Assembly (NCBI GenBank): GCA_905221605.1
Contig: CAJNDS010000405.1
Coordinates: 1 to 64,000 of the forward strand
Reading direction: 5' to 3'
DNA length: 64,000 bases
Source of the DNA: Symbiodinium natans
Taxonomy: Eukaryota > Sar > Dinophyceae > Suessiales > Symbiodiniaceae
Shown here: one piece after another, positions 10,967 to 27,100 of the stretch
How the letters are laid out: every line of letters starts with the position of its first letter
How positions within the stretch are numbered: position 1 is the stretch's first letter
Position numbers and translations under genes: made by a program
Notes under the pieces: model-generated
The model's database searches: none
Told to the model about the DNA's origin: nothing
Seen by the model: the letters and a program-made list of their open reading frames with translations, nothing else

Positions 10967-12406
10967 TCACCCACTCTTGTCAAGGGCCTCCGCCACGTCA
11001 CGCTGCCCTTCCAGGCGAGAGAGCTCCTGTAAGAGGTATAAAGAATCGGGGAAGGATTCTGAGGCTTTATAGGGCGATATAAGGCTTAGAGAATTGTATA
11101 GGATTCTATAGGGCGATATATATATATACATACATACATACATACATACATACATACATACATACATACATACATACAGATACACACACGGTATGTGTGT
11201 ATATCTATATATGTAGTCGGGTTTAAGGGCTTTACCGTTTAAGGCTCTGTGGGGTTCAGGGCTTTAGAGATTAAGCTCTACTGGGGGCTTAAGCTTTGGT
11301 GCCCACCCTAAACTTTGTAAATCCTAACACCTTACCTTAACCCCCTTCACCCTAAGCCCCTAGTTCGACCCCAACCCTACACCCTGAACCTAAACCCTAA
11401 AACCTACCTAAACCGGAAACCCTAAACCCTAAACCCTAAACCCCAAACCCCGACACAAGGCTCTACAAACCCCAAACCCTGGTCCCCGCCCCCTCGAACA
11501 TCTAGGGGGAAGCTCCTGCTTCAGGCCAGCGTCTTCATGCTTCAGCTCCGCCAACTCCTGCCCAAAATTCCGCCGAGCATCCCCCAGAAAACGCCATTGT
11601 TGCTTAGGTTGTTTAGGGTTTAGGGTTTAGGGTTTAGGATTTAGGGTTTAGGGTTAAGGTTTAGGTGTTGGGGTAGCTTCGTTACGCAGGGTTTCACCTT
11701 TGAATCCCAAAGCCCGCACATGGAACTAGGGTTTTTCCAGAAAACCCTAAACCCTAAACCCTAAACCCTAAACAATCAGGGGGTACCTAGCTTGGGCTTC
11801 CGATAACAATGATGATCGCATCTTGGTGCGCATGTGGCATTCACTTTAGGGTTTAGGGTTTAGGGTTTAAGGTTTAGGGGGGATTTGGGGTTTCGGGGGT
11901 TTGGGGATGCATCTGGGGGTAGTGGCTCTGAGTCGTATAGCGAAGGGGGCCCCTCCTTGTCGGGCACAACCTGGAAGATTGCAACTGGGGACTCAGGTCC
12001 CTAAACCCTAAACCCTAAACCCTAAACCCTAAACCCTAAACCCTAAACCCTAAACCCTAAACCCTAACCCTTGATGTCAAAGACAGCTTGCGTTGCGCCT
12101 CTTACTGTTGTTCAAAGCCTCGTATGAACAGTTTTGGGGCACATCCTCTCCTGACATAAGCCTCTTACAAGGAGCGTTATTCCTTGAAATTGTCCTTGAC
12201 ATCAAACCCTAAACCCTAAACCCTAAACCCTAATCCCTAAACCCTGAACTTTGTATTGTTGACGTTATACCCTAAACCCTAAACCCTAAACCCTAAACCC
12301 TTAACCCTAAACCTTTGGGATGTTGCTCTGCGGCGCCGCTCCCGCTGCAGGCCGGAGACTGTCCCCTCGAGGTGCTCCATGGCCTTCAGCATGCTCTGCT
12401 CCACAC
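10967..12406 (-). CDS. Gene D: 3' end of a coiled-coil protein
   Basis: Three exons join in frame: 12327-12406, 11516-11557 and 10967-11026, ending in TGA at 10967-10969. The peptide is a typical heptad-rich coiled coil: EQSMLKAMEHLEGTVSGLQR, ELAELKHEDAGLKQ, then ELSRLEGQRDVAEALDKSG and stop. The last intron (11027-11515, GA donor) is flanked by an 8-nt direct repeat CAGGAGCT that overlaps both splice sites, and contains a CATA microsatellite and telomere-like sequence. The 12327 donor is GC. A further open island at about 11940-11990 (VVPDKEGPPSLYDSEPLP) and one at 12960-13085 could belong to the same gene but could not be phased. No domain family is recognised. The 5' end is not identified. 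Confidence 0.65.
11118..11178. repeat. (CATA)n microsatellite
   Basis: About fourteen CATA units on the plus strand, inside the last intron of gene D. Confidence 0.95.
12001..12205. repeat. Telomeric array plus an inverted-repeat spacer between two CCCTAAA tracts
   Basis: A CCCTAAA array (12001-12067) is followed by TTGATGTCAAAGACA near 12071. TGTCCTTGACATCAA near 12191 is its near-perfect reverse complement, and another CCCTAAA array starts immediately after it. A hairpin element is thus flanked on both sides by telomeric repeats. Confidence 0.75.
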
Positions 12407-13304
12407 CTCAGCTGGGTCCTTGTTGCGTATATCGGTTTAGGGTTTAGGGTTTAGGGTTTAGGGTTTAGGGTTTAGGGTTTAGGGTTGAGGGTTTCAAATC
12501 AATTCCCTTAACCCCAACAAGTTGAGGTTTAGGGGTGAAAGTACTTCGCCGAACCCCCTAAGACCTAGAGAGGGCCTAGCTCGCATGAAGCCATGACCCT
12601 GGACCCCGAAACCCGAAACCCGAAACCCGAAACCCGAAACCCTAAACCCTAAACCCTAAACCCTAAACCCTAAACCCTAAACCCTAAACCCTACAGCTCG
12701 TGGGGGAGCTCCACGGTGGAACTTAAGAGGGTTCGAGGCTCGACTCATGGTGTGGACAGGGTTGGACTGAAAAGACACCCCAACCCTAAACCCGAAAAGT
12801 CCGATCCCATATCGAAACTAAACACATCCAAATTGAGGCTCCAAGATTTTGAGGTTTTTGGGGTTTGGGGGGTTTAACACATCCAAATTGAGGTTCTAAG
12901 ATTTTGAGGTTTTTGGGGCTTGGGGGGGTTTCAGGGCTTCAGGGGGTTTTGAGGGTTTGGGACCAGCCAAGTTGCTGTTGTCAAGTGCCTTCTCCTCGAC
13001 CCCTCTTCGGGTCTGAAGAAGCTTCGCACCATGTGCTGGAATCTCAGGGATTTCCTGACGGGACATTTGCTCTCGCTTGGCCTGCCCGAAGCCCCAAATC
13101 CCGCAAGCCCTGAAACCCTGAGGGGTTGAAGGCCCCAGGGTTTGCACTTAAGGTTCAGAAGGGGGGAGGAAGACTTATGATTATGGTCTCTCTACTTTTG
13201 TTTTTGGAATTTTGAAGCTGTATAAGCCACTGGTGATGGTCACTGTCATTGCTACCCAGTATCCCTTATTTACTCATTTTCACGTGCATATAATGCTGAT
13301 AAAA

Positions 13305-17210
<3,906 letters not shown>

Positions 17211-17213
17211 GGC

Positions 17214-20200
17214 ATGGTAGTAGAGCGTGAGCCCGTAGTCCGTGGCTGGTCCTGCGATCGCCGTAGGGTGGGTTCATTTTTGTTATGGCTGTGCAGCCCA
17301 GTTGCGGTTGAGGGTTGAGGGCTGAGGGTTGAGGGTTTGTTTAGGGTTTAGGGTTAGGGTTTATTAGGGTTTAGGGTTTAGGGTTTAGGGTTTATAAGTT
17401 TAGGGTTTAGGGTTTGCCATACAACATCTTCTTGTAAGGCTGAGGGTTGCAACTTCTGCCGCATCTCCTTTCTAGGGTTCGGGGCTTGCCACACCCAGCC
17501 TCCTGCCGGGGTTCACAGGGTTTCGGGTTTAGGGTTTAGGGTTTAGGGTTAGGGTTTAGGGTTTGGCAGACCAAGTATCCTTTTTAGGGCTTAGGGTTCG
17601 CCACACCACCCTGTCCTTGCAGGGTTTCGGGTTCAGCGTGTGTTTGGGGCTTGCGGGCTCTCAGGGTTGTAGGGGGCTTGCCTTCAGGCTTTCAAGGCTT
17701 CAGGGGCTAGGGTGTAGGGTTATAAAAATGGTTTCAGGAATCTTGGCTGGCTACTCCCCATCTCCTATGCTGAATTTGGAACCCTAGCCAATATTTTTTT
17801 TGCTGTTTCTTAGGAATTATAGTACGCAAAATAAAAATTTATTTCCAAGTACCCCTAAGTGTCTCCTTGTTTGGGGTTTATAGGGCTTGCCGCCCCGCAT
17901 CTCCATGTGGGGTTTGGGGCTGATGTTTTTAGAAATAGGGTTTTCGGGCTCCAGGGTTTGGGGATTCGGGTTTAGGAACCCCAAACAAAGACCCTAAGCC
18001 CTAAACCCCCCCAATTTTTCATAGTCCTGTGCAGCGGGATCCAGATCCCTCGGTGCCAGTCACCGACGTGTCCTGAGTTCTGACAACTTCTCTGTCTGAT
18101 GATGTCAGGATCAGGGTTTGCGATTTTTGGGCTTAGCGTTTCCGGGCTGACGGGGTTTAGGGTTCAGGGTTTAGGGTTTAGGGTGTCGGGTTTAGGGTTT
18201 AGGGCTAGAGCTTATGGTCAAAGTGTTCTCAAGCCCGAAGGGGCTTGGAGTTTGCGGGTTTTTCGGGCGTTCGGGCTGAGAGGATTGGACGCCGAGAGTG
18301 CTATGAGCGTCCCACTGAGGAACGTGGACATTCGGTTTAGGGTCTAGGGTTAGGTTTAGGGTTTCGGGTTAGGGTTTAGGGTTTAGGGGTTTAGGGTTTA
18401 GGGTTTAGGGGTTTAGGGGTTTAGGGGTTTAGGGGTTTAGGGGTTTAGGGGTTTAGGGGTTTAGGAGTTTAGGGGTTTAGGGGTTTAGGGTTCAGGGTTC
18501 AGGGTTCAGGGTTTTGGGTTTAGGGTTTAGGGGTTTCGGGGTTTCGGGGTTAGGGATAGGGTTTGGGGTTGAGTGTGTAGGGTGTAGGGTTGAAGCTTTT
18601 GGGTTTAGGGGACGATTCGCAGCCGACTCGACTGGCGGAGTTCTGTCGATCTCCCGGGGTCTTTAACGAGGGTAGGCTTTAGGGTTTAGGGTTCAGGGTT
18701 CAGGGTTCAGGGTTCAGGATTGAGGGTTTAGGGTTTAGGGTTTAGGAACACTAACCCCTAAACCCTAAACCCCCAAACGGGCAAAAATAACTGACGAGGG
18801 TCTGGGGGGGCTGAGGTCTTAGAATTTGAGGGCCATAGCCCTAAAGCCTACTAGCCCTAAACCCTAAACCCTACATGTTAGGGTTGAGCGTTTAGGGTTT
18901 AGGGTTTAGGGTTTAGGGTTTAGGGTTTAGGATTCACATTGGTTTTGTGGTTGTGGGGTAGGCTGTAAGTAGCTTGAGGTTGAGGGATCCCAAAACCCTG
19001 AACCAGCACCTGCTGAGGCTAATTACTCTCCATAGCCTCAGGGACACCCCTAATCTAGGTTAGGTTAGGACTTAGGGTTTAGGGTTTAGGGTTTAGGGTT
19101 AAGGGTTTAGGGTTTAGGGTTTAGGGTTTAGGGTTTTGGGTTTTTGGGTTTAGGGGTTTAGGGTTTAGAGCTTCTAGGGTCTGGCACAAACCGGGGCTGC
19201 TTGACGCCAAGTTGCCGAGAGCTTGTCCACGCCTCCTGTGATCTTGCAGTTGCCTGGGGCCACAACCCGAGTCTTTAGGATTTAGGGTTTAGGGTTTAGG
19301 GTTTAGGGTTTAGGTCCATCTGCCTAGCTACTATATACTTGGGACTTCAAGGCGTTACGATATAGTAGCTTTAGGGTTCAAGCATGTACTATATACACCA
19401 GAAGCCCTAACCCCAAGGATCCATGTGCCTATAAATGGCTGACTTCTGAACTCGTCCTCTACAAAAACCCGAAAGGTTCAAGTCCTAAGAGCCAACCGGA
19501 AGAAAGCCAAGCATACAGTATATACTTGGGCCTTAAACGGGTTCGCATATAGTAGCTTTAGGGTTCAAGTATATACGATATAGGTATGTTCGCCCTTGCA
19601 GTAGATATATACACCGGAGACCATAAACCAGACCGAGGGTAAACTGAAGTCCGGAACCCAGAACCACCAGTTCCGATGCATAACAAATAGCCAACCCATA
19701 CCAATGAAAAAGGTATGTGTATGTATATATATATATATGTACACATCTATAGATAGATAGATCGATAGATATGCATGTATGGAATGATCGCTGTTAGATG
19801 TGCCCATAGTCAAGCCGTCTCTTGAACGCCGTGCTGCCGTAGGTGTTGCTGCAGCCGCTCTCGCACATGGAGTGACCCATGGACAGGGTGGAGTGGCAGT
19901 CCTGAAGGGTTTAGGATTTAGGGTTTAGGGTTTAGGGTTTAGGGTTTGGGGTTTAGGGTTTAGGGTTTAGGGTTTAGGGTCTGAGACCGGACCACGCTGT
20001 GGGGACCCCGCTCTGGTTCCTTGGGTTTATGTCGGCTTTGGGGGGTTTTAGGGCTTCAGGGTTTGAGGCATTAGGGTTTAGGGCTTCAGGGTTTGAGGCA
20101 TTAGGGTTTAGGGTTTGGGTTGCTTAGGTTTTTGGGGGGTTTGGGGTTTCAGGGTTTTTCAGGCGTCAGGGTTTTGGTTCCCGATTCGGACTCTTGTGTC

Positions 20201-21128
20201 ATTGATGACCATACCACACTGCTAGGGTTTAAGCAGCCTCTAAACATGTCGCCAACCCTATACACCCCTATACCCTATAGCCCTAAAGACTCCGAGGTAC
20301 TCAAGCACTGCACCTACCCCTGGCATCTCTCTCTCTCTCTCTGCCTTTTGCGGTTGCTTGAAGCTAGGGTTTGGTGTTTAGGGTTTCGGGTTTAAGCCCG
20401 AACCCTAAACCCTCAATGTTAAAAGGGAAAGAGGGAGTCATGGGGGACCTTAACTCCCTATCTAACCCTTTCAAGGATAAATGAATTGGACCCCCCCCAA
20501 ACTCCCTCATTCAGCACTAGTGAGTAAGAACCTGTCAGTCGTATTATGCCATTTAGGGAATCTAACTGCCATAGGAAACTTCACAGATCGGGCCTCTTGC
20601 AAGTAGACTTTGATCCATTGATTTTTGTTTCAGGGTTTAGGGTTTAGGGTTTAGGGCTTAGTAGACTTGGGCTGAGGGAGGGCCCAACCGAGTCCCTCAT
20701 TGCACGGCCGGGCATTGCGGAGCACAGAGGCCTTCGGAAGGGGCTCAAGGGTTTAGGGTTTAGGGTTTAGGGTTTAGGGTTTAGTCAGCCCAAAAACCAC
20801 CCAGTGTTCATGCAGAGGCGCGCATCCGTCATCATCCAGCAGGAAGGAGCGGATGCCATCTTGGTCCCGGTACCTTCTTTTTTGCTGTCAGGATTAGGTT
20901 TAGGGTTTAGGGTTTAGGGTTTAGGGTTTAGGGTTTAGGGTTTAGGGTTTAGGGTTTAGGGTTTAGGGTTTAGGGTTTAGGGTTTAGGGTTTAGGGTTTA
21001 GGGTTTAGGGTTTAGGGTTTGAGAGCCCCCCCCCCCCCCCCCCACCCGAAGTTCCGGGGCCCTTGGCTTCAGAGACATTTCGAACGTACAGCATGTGGAT
21101 GCGTAGCTAAGAAAAGATAGATAGATGG

Positions 21129-21162
<34 letters not shown>

Positions 21163-24100
21163 TTATTTATTTATTTATTTACTTATATATATATATACAT
21201 ATATATATATACATATATATGTATGTAGTATATGTATGTATATATATATATGTATGTATGTAGTATATGGTCCATGGTTGGCTCGTTTTGTTTCTTTATA
21301 TCAGGCGGCCCCGATTATTTAGGGAACCCCCAAAAGGGACCATAAGTTTGAGAACTGACCATGTATGCACACACACACACACACATATCGCTTTCTTATG
21401 CATGTGTGTATACGCAGTTTTTCTGAAGACACGAACCGCAAGTTCAGACAGTTCATAACCCCTCCCACCCTAACCCCGCTACAAGTTGAGACATCCCCCA
21501 TACCCTAAGCCCTAAACTCCTAAAGCTTTAGCCCTAAACCCTATAAGCCCTCCGAACCCCAAACACCCCCAAGGCCTGAAAACCCTAAACCCTAAACCCT
21601 AAACCCTAAACCCTAAACTTCAGAAGCCTCCCCCCATGCGCTCCGAGAGGCATGAAGGTGTCCTGGGCTGCCGAGGTCACACTTCCCTGGGCGCGGGGAG
21701 GTGTTTAGGGTTTAGGGTTTAGGGTTTAGGGTTCAGAGTTCAGGGTTAGGGTTTAGGGCTCAGGGGGTTTAGGGCTTAGGGTTCAGGGGCCTCGGGTCTG
21801 AAAGGGCTGGCTCTTAGGGGCAGGTACTTGAGTTTTCAGGGCTTTTTGAGTTGACAGCTACTACTCTTTGCTTAAGAACCCCAACAGAATAGACACATAA
21901 TAATCCCTATATTACCCCTTAATAAGGAAGATTGATTTTTGGGTTCTTAAGCAATTAGTAGGTTTGGGGAGGGGCGCAGGGGTGGGCGTGGTGTCCCAGC
22001 TCCCAACGGCTGCAAGCTGAGCATTCTTTGGGTCTTAGGCTTCGGGGTTTCTGCGAAACCCCAAACCCTAAACCCTAAACCCTAAACCCTAAACCCTAAA
22101 CCCTAAACCCTAAACCCTAAAACCTAAACTTCCTCAAAAGAACAAACCAAACACGGCTAGGAAGCCAAGGCGTGGCGACACAATCCAAGCACCTGCCCTC
22201 CACAAATCGAACTTGGCATGCTCCCCACAGGCTTTAGGGTTTAGGGTTTTGATGGGTTTAGGGTTTAGGGTTAGGGATGTTCCCCCTTACACGAACAGTC
22301 CTTCATCTGGATTCTATAATAGCCCCCCTATTATAATCCCAATTAAGGGCTGTTAGTATAAGGGTGCACATCCCAGCATCTAACCCAAGACTCGTCGGTT
22401 GAGCTGTGTCGGTGCACTGGGTTTAGGGTTTGTATTGGGGTTTAGAGTTTGGGGTTTAGGGTTTAGGGCCTAAAATAATAGTATTTGACAAGCACTTTAA
22501 GTAGCGATTGAGTATTTTTACGGGGTTCCTGGAGCAAACCTCATGAGTTGAGGGGTTGAGGGTTTGACTGTCGGGTTTTGGAGGTTGAATTCAGGGTCTA
22601 GGGCTTACAGCGTTTGGGGCTAAGCCCTAAACCCCAAACCCTGAACCCGGGGTGTAAGGGCTTGTGGAGTTCAGGCTTGGCGCTTAGCGGTTAAAATGCT
22701 TAGGAGCCTATGCTTAAAGGATGGCTTCGGGTTTAGGCTTCGGGTTTAGGCTTTGCGGTTTAGGCACTCCTTTAAGCCAGGCATGTTCCTGCCTGGACCC
22801 CTTCTGGACTCGTCCAGGGCAGCTGGTGATCCTTGGAGGACGCCCTGCCCTACTGACTGTACTGCGCGTGTGCAAAGAATCGGGCTACGGCCTCGTGGCG
22901 CAGGGAGTCGAAGCCCGCCTTGATGTCCAGTTTACACCCTAAACCCTAAACCCTAAACCCTAAACCCTAAACCCTAAACCCTAAACCCTAAACCCTAAAC
23001 CCTAAACCCCCCGCTCGCCAGCTCATCTGACGGCATGCTGTCAGGCGAAAGCGCCCTAAAAGCACGTGGGCGCCTTTCTGGCCAGCAAACTGCCCCGCTC
23101 GCACATCAGGCAATCTCGCACCTCCAGACGATAAACCGATACTAAGATCAGCCACTGAAAGGGCAGAAACCATCACGTGTTGTTAGAACACCCAAAACGC
23201 GTACAGTCATGGACGGCCTACTTCATGCGATGTTGCACTCCCTTAGAAATATTGACAAGATCTCCCGAAACCCTAAAGCCTAACTAACATCCTCCTACAA
23301 ACCCCTGCACAGCCCTAAACCCCAAAATCCCAGTAAACCCCACACCCAAAGCCCACAAAAAACCTACAAGCCCTAAACCCCCCAAAAACCCTTACCCTAA
23401 ACCCTAAGCCCTAAACACTAAATCCTGAACCCTAAACCCTTAGAAGCCCTACCTACAAGCCCCAAACCCTCTAAATTCATGGAACAAAAAGCCCCAGTGG
23501 AGCCTTGATCACCCGCGGAGCCCAGGTACTTCCCTGCTGCTTCTGCGTGGTGGTGCCATACCTTCCCAGGCTTTTGGGGTTTCGGGGTTTTGGGGTTTGG
23601 GGACCCTAAACCCTCAAGAACACTAAATCCCAAACATAAGCCCTAAACCCACAGCCCTAAACCCACAGCCAAAAGCAAGACAATATAAGTAGAAATTGTA
23701 TGTGATATCATTGTGAATGTCCCATGTTGTTTGTCGGCACAGCTGACAAGCCGAGTTTCAGTAAATTAACCCAAAGCGTTTGCTTGTCCAAAACCAGCTG
23801 ACAAGGCGAGTGTACGTAAACTAAGCTTGGTTCAAAATCTTTCGGTCAAAACTTTTCGGGCAAGACGTTTCGGTAAACACTTTCTGGGTCATACAATTTC
23901 TATAAGCCCCTCAGCACCTAAACCTGAAGGCCTTGAGGCCGCCGAAGCTCTACGTCCCTAGACCCAAGAGTAACCCAGGATAAGAAAAGGATACCCTTGT
24001 TGCTTTGAAGGGCTTTGAAGGGATTCTAAACCTGAACCCTAAACCCTAAACCCAAAACCCTAAACCCTAAACCCCAAACCCCAAACCCTAAACCCTAAAC

Positions 24101-27100
24101 CCTAAACCCCAAACCCTAAACCCTAAACCCAAACCCTAAACCCTAAACGAAGGACATAAGGGTCGACTCCGGCCCCCAAAAAGGACAGCTGGGCCTGAAG
24201 GCTTCGAAGGCGGCATGGGCCACCTTCAGCTAGGGTTCAGGGTTTAGGGTTTAGGTTTAGGGTTAGGGCTTTAGGGTGTTGGGGTTTCAGGGTATATGGT
24301 CTATATAGGGGACCCACAAGGGAGCATAACTCAGAGAAGTACCAGTATGGGGGGTGATCAAGTTGTAGGCGCTGCCTTCTTGGGCTATTGGGCTTAGGGC
24401 TGACGATCCAGAGGCCCTCAACCAAAAACGTTAAACCCTAAACCCAATCCTAAACCCTAAACCCTAAACCCTAAACCCTAAACCCTAAACCTTCAACCCT
24501 AAACTCACATCTTGGGGTTTGGGTTTAGGGTTCCAGTTAGGTTTGGTGCTTCCCCAGCCCGAAAGCCTGAACGGCTTTCTGTCTAAGCTCCAGGGTTTTG
24601 ACCTGGGGAAGTATGCGAACCCTAAGGGTACCCTTAGTATGGGCCCTTAAAGGGGTGACCCCTTATGTACATGTTATATACCCTGTTACAAAATAAGGGC
24701 CCATACATCAGAACCCTTTTAAGGTGGTTAGGAACCATATTAAGGGCCCATGAAACTACCTTTAGATGAACCCCCAAAGCCAGGGCCTTCGGGACAAGAC
24801 GTTAGGGTTCAAGTTCACACCCTTCTCGGGAGGTGATCGCCTTGCCTCCGCAGATGCACATAGCCCTCCATCAGTTTGAACGATGGGCGGCGTGGTGGTT
24901 AGGTACAGCACGGGTAAGCGCACCAGGCGAGCCTTATGGGGGCGGAGCAGGTTGACGCAGCAGCAGTTGAAGGCCCCCAGCAGATTGCTGTCCCTGTCGA
25001 GGGAAGCTGGGCGCGGCAGCCATGCCCAGCTTCACGAAGCCGGTTTAGGGTTTAGGGTTTAGGGTTTAGGGTTTAGGGTTTAGGGTTTAGGGTTTAGGGC
25101 GAACCATTCCCAGATGCGTCCACGAGCCGCTGACACTCTGGAGGACCTCGAACTCCAACTCTTCTTGTGCCAATTTGCCCATGCAAGCCGGTCTTGTAGG
25201 GTTTAGGGTTTAGGGTTTAGGGTTTAGGGTTTAGGGTTTAGGGTTTAGGGTTCAGGGTTCAGGGTTTAGGGTTTAGGGTTTAGGGAATGCAGGAAGCTCA
25301 GAAAGAATTGGTCAGGCCAGTTGGGAAGCTAGCCAAAAGCCTTGTGCTCAGAATCGTATTCCGTGAAGCCTTGAAGAATTTTGGGGGTCTAGGTCTAGGT
25401 TCCCGATGTCCCATGGCCCGTGAAGTTTTTAGGGCCTATTTGGGGAGTTCAGTCCCGAGAACTCAAAATCGGTCTCCAAAATGGGACAGACTCTGGTTCT
25501 AGGAAATGCCATGATAGATGGACGCTCAACCCAGAAACCTACACCCCAAAGCCTGGACCCTAAATCCTCCAGCCTAAAACCCCCGAACCCTAAAACCCTG
25601 TGCTAAACCCCAAACCCTCAAACCCCAACTAAACTCGAAAGCCCTAAAACCCCCAAACCCCAAAACCCCAAGACCCTGAACCGACGACAGCCCAACCCCA
25701 GAAAGCTTGAAACCCCTTAACCCCAAAACCCTGAACCCAAAAACACCACCCTAAAAGCCCCCCAAAGAGCCCAATACCCCTTAATTAAGGAATATACCTT
25801 AAACCATATTAAGGATCCCTATATGGATTAAGCAAGATTCCTAATTAAGGGATATATTGGGCTCTTTGGGCCTAAACCTAAAAACCCTAAAGGCGCAAAA
25901 GCCAGACGCGATCCCAGGCCAATCTGCTGCCAGACCCAAGAGTAACCCAGGAATACAAAGGGTGCACTTTTTTGGTTTTAAGGGGGTTACAAGGGAACCT
26001 AAACCTAAACCCTAAACCCTAAACCCTACACCTTACACCTTACACCCTACACCCTAAACCCTAACCCTAAACCTCAAAGATTGCAAAAAAGGGCCTACTC
26101 TGGGTCCTAGGCTGGGTTGCCCTCGTCGAAAGTCCACTCGAACTGGTTGCCCTCGTTGTCCTGGGCCGGGCCGAGGGGGGATCTTCCGGCAGGGTTTAGG
26201 GTTTAGGGTTTAGGGTTTAGGGTTTAGGGTTTAGGGTTTAGGGTTTAGGGTTTAGGGTTTAGGGTTTATGGTTTCGGGACTCCTAAACCCTAAACCTCAA
26301 GCTCAAGTCCCACCACCTCTGAAGGCCTAAACTCGAAAGGCTACACCAGTTAATTAAGCGGACGGAAGGTAGGATGACAGCAGGCGCCGCCCTCAAGCGC
26401 CCCCCCCCCCTTCCTGAACCCTGAACCCTGAACCCGGAAACCTGAACCCTGAACCCTGAACCCTGAACCCTGAACCCTGAACCCTGAACCCTAAATCCTA
26501 AACCCTAACCCTGAAACCCCCGAAGCCCAGTTGGATGTAGACTTTGCAGTAGGGCTCTCGTCCCCGATCCTTCGCCCATCGGGGCACGCTACACCCAAAC
26601 CTCGGGATGTGCTCCCTGATACTAACAGTCCTGAATAGGGTTTATGACAGGGGGTACTATAATGGACCGAGAGTACAAGGGGGGGGGGGGGACATCCAAA
26701 CCTCAACCCCTAGAAGCCTCAACCCCTGTACGACACCCTATAAACCCTGAAGCTCTTAAGCTTGCAAGGAGCGATCGCCAGGAGCAGAAGGCCCTTCTCC
26801 TTCACCTGCACTCAAGATGGCATTCTTTGCTTTGTCTTTTGGTGTCGCGGATTGTAGGGGTTATACGCCCTCAACCCTCTAAACAAGCTAGGGTTGTAGG
26901 GGCATGGTATCAAGAGGCTTACAGTCACCCCTAATTCCCGGAAACCACCATACGCACCGGGTTACGTTTGCCGCAGGTTGTACAGGGCTAGCGAGTAGCA
27001 GGGTTACATTTCCCTGTCTCAAGGCCGCAAAGGCTCTGTTAAGGCTTCGGGGTTCTACTTGGTAGCCCAGCAGCCATATGACTAAACCCGAAACCCGAAA

